DNA of 64,000 nucleotides from Burkholderiales bacterium (GTDB lineage: Bacteria; Pseudomonadota; Gammaproteobacteria; Burkholderiales; Burkholderiaceae_F): assembly GCA_016716275.1 (NCBI GenBank), contig JADJWR010000003.1, forward strand, positions 1,054,001-1,118,000, read 5' to 3'. Positions within the stretch are counted from its first letter, which is position 1, and every line of letters begins with the position of its first letter. A program made the translations under genes and the position numbers. Under the pieces are notes generated by a model. The model was not told where the DNA came from. It did no database searches and worked only from the letters and a program-made list of their open reading frames with translations. Below are positions 60,187 to 64,000 of the stretch, in pieces.

Positions 60187-60992
60187 TCGATGTGGCCCGC
60201 CTGCGCGCACTGCAGGCAAAGTTGCTGCCGAGCACGCAGCAGCGGCCGCCGCGCGACTGGCTGCCGGTGGTGATGGCGGGCTGCGAAGTCGGCATCGCCA
60301 GTCCGGAGGTCGCCAGCTTCCTCGCTTCCGCAACACCGCACTTCGCGCTGCTCGATTACCGCCTGCGGCTGGGCGACGACGGCCTCGACCCGGCGGCGCG
60401 CAGCGCACTGCTCGCCGACTGCGCGCTGCGGCTGCGCGATGCCGGCCTGCTGCGCGGATGGCGCGACGAGCCGCTCGATATCCGGCCGGCGCCGAACGCG
60501 GCGCCGATCGCGACGATCGAGCGCGCCGCCTGCCGCACGCTCGGCATCGCGACGACTGCGGTGCACCTGAACGCCTTCACGCTGGCCGGTGAACTGATCG
60601 TCGCCCGGCGCGCCGGCCACAAGCAGATCGACCCCGGGCTGTGGGACAACCTGGTCGGCGGCATGGTGCCCGCCGGCGAGTCCGAAACCGATGCGTTGCG
60701 CCGCGAGGCGCTGGAGGAAGCGGGGCTCGATCTCGCCCGCGTGGCCCTCGCGCGCGGCGGCCGCGTGCACGTGACGCGCCGGGTGCCGGAGGGATTCCAG
60801 TCGGAGATCGTGCAGGTCTTCGACGCCGTCATCGACGACGCGATCGCGCTGCGCAACCAGGACGGCGAAGTCGCCGCGATCGAGCGGTGGCCGGTCGCCG
60901 CGGTGATCGAGGCGATCGGGCGCGATGAGTTCACCCTGGAGTCGGCCCTGGTGACGCTCGACGCGCTGCTGCGCCGCGCAGCCGGCGGTTGA
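60183..60992 (+). CDS. DUF4743-Nudix hydrolase
   Basis: A 269-residue protein with an N-terminal DUF4743 domain and a C-terminal Nudix domain. The Nudix box is GGMVPAGESETDALRREALE followed by EAGL (about residues 158-181), with the catalytic REALEEAG part intact. Related proteins in yeast (Tnr3) and plants hydrolyse oxidised or damaged thiamine diphosphates, so thiamine-analogue clearance is a possible role. The start is TTG at 60183, overlapping the lysS stop (TTGA). The first ATG is far downstream, so the non-standard start is likely. Confidence 0.85.
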   Translation: MIDVARLRALQAKLLPSTQQRPPRDWLPVVMAGCEVGIASPEVASFLASATPHFALLDYRLRLGDDGLDPAARSALLADCALRLRDAGLLRGWRDEPLDIRPAPNAAPIATIERAACRTLGIATTAVHLNAFTLAGELIVARRAGHKQIDPGLWDNLVGGMVPAGESETDALRREALEEAGLDLARVALARGGRVHVTRRVPEGFQSEIVQVFDAVIDDAIALRNQDGEVAAIERWPVAAVIEAIGRDEFTLESALVTLDALLRRAAGG

Positions 60993-60997
60993 GCGCC

Positions 60998-61927
60998 ATG
61001 GACCCGGTCGTCCTGTTCTTCCTGCTCGGGCTGGTCGCGCGCATCGCCAAGAGCGACCTGCGCCTGCCCGAGGCGATGTACGAAGCACTGGCGATCTACC
61101 TGCTGCTGGCGATCGGCCTGAAGGGCGGCGTGCAGCTGGCGCAGCAGCCGCTGGCCACCGTGCTGCCGCAGGCGCTCGCCGCGATCGCCCTGGGCGCGGC
61201 GATTCCGCTGCTGCTCTTCCCGCTGCTGCGCGCGCGACTGCCGCGGCCCGACGCGGCGTCGATCGCCGCCCACTTCGGCTCGGTGTCGGTGGTGACCTTC
61301 GCGGTGGCCAGCAGTTTCCTCGCCGCGCAGTCGATCGACGCCGAGAGCTACATGCCGCTGCTGGTCGCGCTGATGGAGGCGCCCGGCATCGTCGTCGGCA
61401 TCGTGCTGGCGAGGGCCGGCGGCGCGCAGCGCATCGCCTGGGGCCCGCTGGCGCGCGAGGTGCTGTTCGGCAAGAGCGTGCTGCTGCTGCTCGGCGGCCT
61501 GGCCATCGGCGCGCTGGTCGGCCCCGAAGGCAGCAAGCCGATCGCACCGCTTTTCACCGATCTGTTCAAGGGCGTGCTGGCGCTGTTCCTGCTGGAAATG
61601 GGCCTGGTCGCCGGCGGCCGGATCGGCGACCTGAAGCGCGCCGGACCGTTCCTGCTCGCCTTCGGCGTCGGCGCGCCGCTACTGCTCGGCCTCCTCGGCG
61701 CGCTGGTCGGCCAGGCGATCGGCCTGTCGCTCGGCGGCACCACGCTGCTGGCCACGCTCGCCGCCAGCGCTTCCTACATCGCCGCGCCGACCGCGATGCG
61801 GATCGCCGTGCCGGAGGCCAACCCGGCGCTGTCGATCGGCGTGGCGCTCGGCATCACCTTCCCGTTCAACATCTTCGTCGGCGTTCCGCTGTACCTTCAG
61901 TACGCGCGCTGGATCGGAGGCTCCTGA
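60998..61927 (+). CDS. SbtA-like sodium-dependent bicarbonate permease
   Basis: A 309-residue polytopic membrane protein of the SbtA (DUF897) family, which imports bicarbonate with sodium in cyanobacteria. About ten hydrophobic segments are visible, with the duplicated fold and motifs FGSVSVVTFAVASSFL, EAPGIVVGIVLA and the second-half counterpart ASASYIAAPTAMRIAVPEAN. It is shorter than cyanobacterial SbtA. I chose the ATG at 60998; a TTG at 60989 is the alternative. The stop overlaps the sbtB-like ATG. Substrate is inferred from family. Confidence 0.85.
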   Translation: MDPVVLFFLLGLVARIAKSDLRLPEAMYEALAIYLLLAIGLKGGVQLAQQPLATVLPQALAAIALGAAIPLLLFPLLRARLPRPDAASIAAHFGSVSVVTFAVASSFLAAQSIDAESYMPLLVALMEAPGIVVGIVLARAGGAQRIAWGPLAREVLFGKSVLLLLGGLAIGALVGPEGSKPIAPLFTDLFKGVLALFLLEMGLVAGGRIGDLKRAGPFLLAFGVGAPLLLGLLGALVGQAIGLSLGGTTLLATLAASASYIAAPTAMRIAVPEANPALSIGVALGITFPFNIFVGVPLYLQYARWIGGS

Positions 61928-62229
61928 TGGATGCCCATGCCAAGAAGCTGCTGGTGATCATCGGCGAGGCTTCCCTCGAGAAACGCCTGATCGCCGACGC
62001 GCGCCGCCTGGGCGCGCACGGCTACACGATCGCCGAGGTGCGCGGCGGCGGCGAGCGGGGCGACCGCGAGGCGCGCTGGGAAGCGGACCGATCGATCGAA
62101 ATGAAGGTGATCTGCGAGGAAGCGGTTGCCGCCAGCCTGGCGCAGCACGTGCTCGCCACCTATGCCCCCAACTACGCGGTGACGCTGTTCACCGCCGAGG
62201 TCGGCGTCTTCCGGCCACAGAAGTTCTGA
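61927..62229 (+). CDS. SbtB-like PII-family regulator
   Basis: A 100-residue PII-like protein: KKLLVIIGEASLEKRLIADA, GAHGYTIAEVRGGGERGD and YAPNYAVTLFTAEVGVFRP match SbtB, which binds cAMP and other adenine nucleotides and gates SbtA. The cyanobacterial C-terminal redox loop (CGPxGC) is absent; the protein ends in VFRPQKF. It starts at the last base of the sbtA-like stop (TGATG), so the pair is translationally coupled, as in cyanobacteria. Confidence 0.87.
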   Translation: MDAHAKKLLVIIGEASLEKRLIADARRLGAHGYTIAEVRGGGERGDREARWEADRSIEMKVICEEAVAASLAQHVLATYAPNYAVTLFTAEVGVFRPQKF

Positions 62230-62832
62230 TTGCCGACCAGCGCCTCGCCCGACATGCCCACCGACGTCGCGCCCGTGGCTGCCGGCCGCAGGAAAGCCGG
62301 CCAGTCGATCGATCCCGCCAAGGTGGTGCGCCTGATGCTGGCGTTCTTCGGCGACAGCGAAGTGCCGCTGGCGCACGCCGTCGACGGCGCCGCGGTGCCG
62401 CCGCCCTATCAGCCGCTGCTGGTGCACGGCGGCCACATGACCGAAGTGCTCGAGCGCCGGCACGGCGGCGCGCTGAGCGTGCACCCCTACCGCATCCGCC
62501 GCGAAGGTGACATCTACGGCCGCCGCATCGACCTGCGCGCGGCCGGCCACGACGCTGTGGTGATGACCGGCATCATGATCTTCAACCTGGCGCTGGTCGG
62601 CGCCGCGGTGCGCGAGGAGATCGTGCAGGCCGCCTCGCCGCTGGGCGAGATCCTGATCCGCCACCGCATCCTGCGGCGGGTCGCGCCTGACGCGTTCCTT
62701 CGTTTCGATCCCGCCGATCCGCTGGTGGCGCGCTTCGGAGCGCCTTCGCCACGACCTGCCTACGGACGGCTCGCCACGATCGACTGCGACGGCCGTCCGG
62801 CAGTGGACCTGCTGGAGATCGTGCGACCCTGA
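62230..62832 (+). CDS. Chorismate-lyase-like protein
   Basis: A 200-residue protein resembling the chorismate pyruvate-lyase fold: LLVHGGHMTEVLERRHGGAL, VHPYRIRREGDIYGRRIDL, PLGEILIRHRILRRV and AFLRFDP follow the order of stand-alone chorismate-lyase-like (DUF98/UbiC-fold) proteins. The catalytic Arg and Glu of UbiC cannot be assigned safely. It follows the sbtB-like gene directly. The start is uncertain: TTG at 62230, or ATG at 62254 with no Shine-Dalgarno sequence for either. A ubiquinone-precursor role is only one possibility. Confidence 0.7.
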   Translation: MPTSASPDMPTDVAPVAAGRRKAGQSIDPAKVVRLMLAFFGDSEVPLAHAVDGAAVPPPYQPLLVHGGHMTEVLERRHGGALSVHPYRIRREGDIYGRRIDLRAAGHDAVVMTGIMIFNLALVGAAVREEIVQAASPLGEILIRHRILRRVAPDAFLRFDPADPLVARFGAPSPRPAYGRLATIDCDGRPAVDLLEIVRP

Positions 62833-62853
62833 GGCCCGGCCGCGGACGCCTGC

Positions 62854-64000
62854 TCAGCGCAACGAGCGGCGCGCGTCGGCGATCAGGCTCTCGATCCAGC
62901 GGCTGGTACGCAGCGCCCGTGCCTCCTGCGGCATCGAGTCGAAGATCGCCTGCGCCTCGCTGACGAGCGCCTTGGCCTGCCCCGGATTGGCGTGCGCCGC
63001 CGCCACCAGCGCGATCGCCAGGTTCCACTTGTGCATCTGGTCGTCGGTCTTCAGCGCGTGCACCTCGCGCTCGAAAGCCAGCGCCCGCGCGGCAAGGGGC
63101 CTCGCTTCGTCGGCGCGGTCGCTGCGCGCCAGTGCCAGCGCCCAGCGGGCGGCGTCTTCGGCCTCCTCGCGTCTCTCGCTCATCGTCCGGGCGGGCGACG
63201 CGTGGCGGGCCTCGGCAAGCAGCCGGAAGTGCTTCTCGGCGGCGACGAAGTCGTCTGACTCCAGTTCGACCCGCCCCAGCGCTGCGTGCAGGCGGCGCAG
63301 GAAACTCGCCTGCTCCCGCTGGCGGCCCGGGTCGTCGCCGGGCCGGACCTGCAGCAGCCCTTCGCGCGCACCGCGGGTCACGGCGCGGGCCCGCGCAAGG
63401 TCACCCTGCACCAGCGCGAACTCGGCTTCGAACACTGGATCGGCTTTCGGCCAGAACTGCGCCTCGTACGAGCCCGCGGGAAACGCGTTCTTCCACAGCC
63501 CGTAGTAGCGTAACGACTCGGCCTGGTACCTTTCCGACAGCGCCATCTGGCCCAGTTCGCCGGCGGTCAGCGCGGCCACGAAGTGCGCGACCGAAAGGCG
63601 GCCGGCCAGCATCGCCGAACGCGCCGCCAGCGCCTCCTGGGCCTCTCGGCTCTCCAGATGCTTGGCCAGCGCCTCGCGTGGTCGGCCCAGGTCGAACAGC
63701 GCATTGCCTGCGTTGGTGCGTGCGACGCCGAGGTTGTGCCGCGAGATCACGTTGGTCGGGTCGGTCCGCGAAAGCAGCATCCAGTCGCGCGCCGCGTCCT
63801 CGGACGCGGCGAACCGCCTGCTCTGCTGCAGTTCGTTCTCCGACACGGTCGCCACGTTGGACGAAAGCAGTGCGCGGGCACGCAGCGCCAGCATGTGCGT
63901 CGGCTGTCGTTCCAATACCTGCGAGGCCACGCGCCGGCCCTCGTCGCCGACGGCAAGCGCCTCGGCCGGCCGCCCCGCCTGGTTCAGGGCGTCCATCAGC
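62854..64000 (-). CDS. TPR-containing protein, N-terminal part beyond window
   Basis: The visible part (at least 382 codons, ending at 62854) is an all-helical, Ala/Leu/Arg-rich series of tetratricopeptide-like repeats, for example RHNLGVARTNAGNALFDLGR, RPREALAKHLESREAQE and MHKWNLAIALVAAAHANPGQ. The frame remains open to the right edge, so the N-terminus lies outside. Proteins with this C-terminal arrangement are often serine/threonine kinases or regulators with a TPR tail, but no kinase motif is inside the window. It converges with the chorismate-lyase-like gene with 21 nt between them. Confidence 0.75.
   Translation of the reverse strand, partial: LMDALNQAGRPAEALAVGDEGRRVASQVLERQPTHMLALRARALLSSNVATVSENELQQSRRFAASEDAARDWMLLSRTDPTNVISRHNLGVARTNAGNALFDLGRPREALAKHLESREAQEALAARSAMLAGRLSVAHFVAALTAGELGQMALSERYQAESLRYYGLWKNAFPAGSYEAQFWPKADPVFEAEFALVQGDLARARAVTRGAREGLLQVRPGDDPGRQREQASFLRRLHAALGRVELESDDFVAAEKHFRLLAEARHASPARTMSERREEAEDAARWALALARSDRADEARPLAARALAFEREVHALKTDDQMHKWNLAIALVAAAHANPGQAKALVSEAQAIFDSMPQEARALRTSRWIESLIADARRSLR

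Overview
This is a GC-rich (roughly 70 %) chromosomal segment from a free-living Betaproteobacterium. I base that on gene order: hflX-hfq-der-bamB-yfgM-hisS-ispG-rodZ-pilF-rlmN-ndk, merR-ihfA-pheTS-rplT-rpmI-infC-thrS and recJ-prfB-lysS are all arranged as in Rhodocyclales/Burkholderiales relatives. A class-I-type PHA synthase, a 3-hydroxybutyrate dehydrogenase and Anbu also fit. I cannot name the genus from the sequence alone.

Layout. (1) Positions 1-14997 are almost all minus-strand housekeeping genes in tightly packed operons: RNA chaperone and GTPases (hfq, hflX, der), outer-membrane assembly (bamB with a YfgM-like partner), hisS, ispG, rodZ, the pilotin-like pilF, rlmN, ndk, rlmD, a PolB-type exonuclease, nlpD, pcm and surE. 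(2) Positions 15054-25198 hold tRNA-Pro(GGG), a MerR regulator, ihfA, the pheST-rplT-rpmI-infC-thrS translation cluster (infC starts at AUC), tRNA-Val(GAC) with a strong terminator, and relA. (3) Positions 25250-31443 are a mixed region: the MtfA-like peptidase, a flavodoxin-like protein, RidA, an alpha/beta hydrolase, hbdH, a truncated PPC-domain remnant, a LysR-azoR divergent pair and a pirin. (4) phaC lies at 31463-33295.

(5) Positions 33456-45126 are the most interesting block. Seven minus-strand genes encode a circularly permuted ATP-grasp protein, an alpha-E protein, the proteasome-like peptidase Anbu, a 1136-residue transglutaminase/DUF2126 protein, a fused ATP-grasp/alpha-E paralogue, a second transglutaminase and a membrane-anchored BCS1-like AAA ATPase. 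The first six match the known Anbu-associated peptide-modification neighbourhood. The AAA gene 92 nt downstream is a possible ATPase partner for a protease that has no established one. A 265-273-bp MITE-like element with near-perfect inverted repeats sits directly upstream of this block.

(6) Positions 45456-53003 carry comEC, tatD, a DUF2062 membrane protein, a small membrane protein, an orphan lipoprotein and the lolC-lolD exporter genes. (7) Positions 53065-62832 run on the plus strand: an RpfE-type gene, a repeat patch, recJ, prfB with the classical programmed +1 frameshift, an SDR, a Phd/PIN toxin-antitoxin pair whose toxin gene overlaps lysS, lysS itself, a DUF4743-Nudix gene, an SbtA-like bicarbonate permease with its SbtB PII-like partner, and a chorismate-lyase-like protein. 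(8) A TPR protein runs off the right edge on the minus strand.
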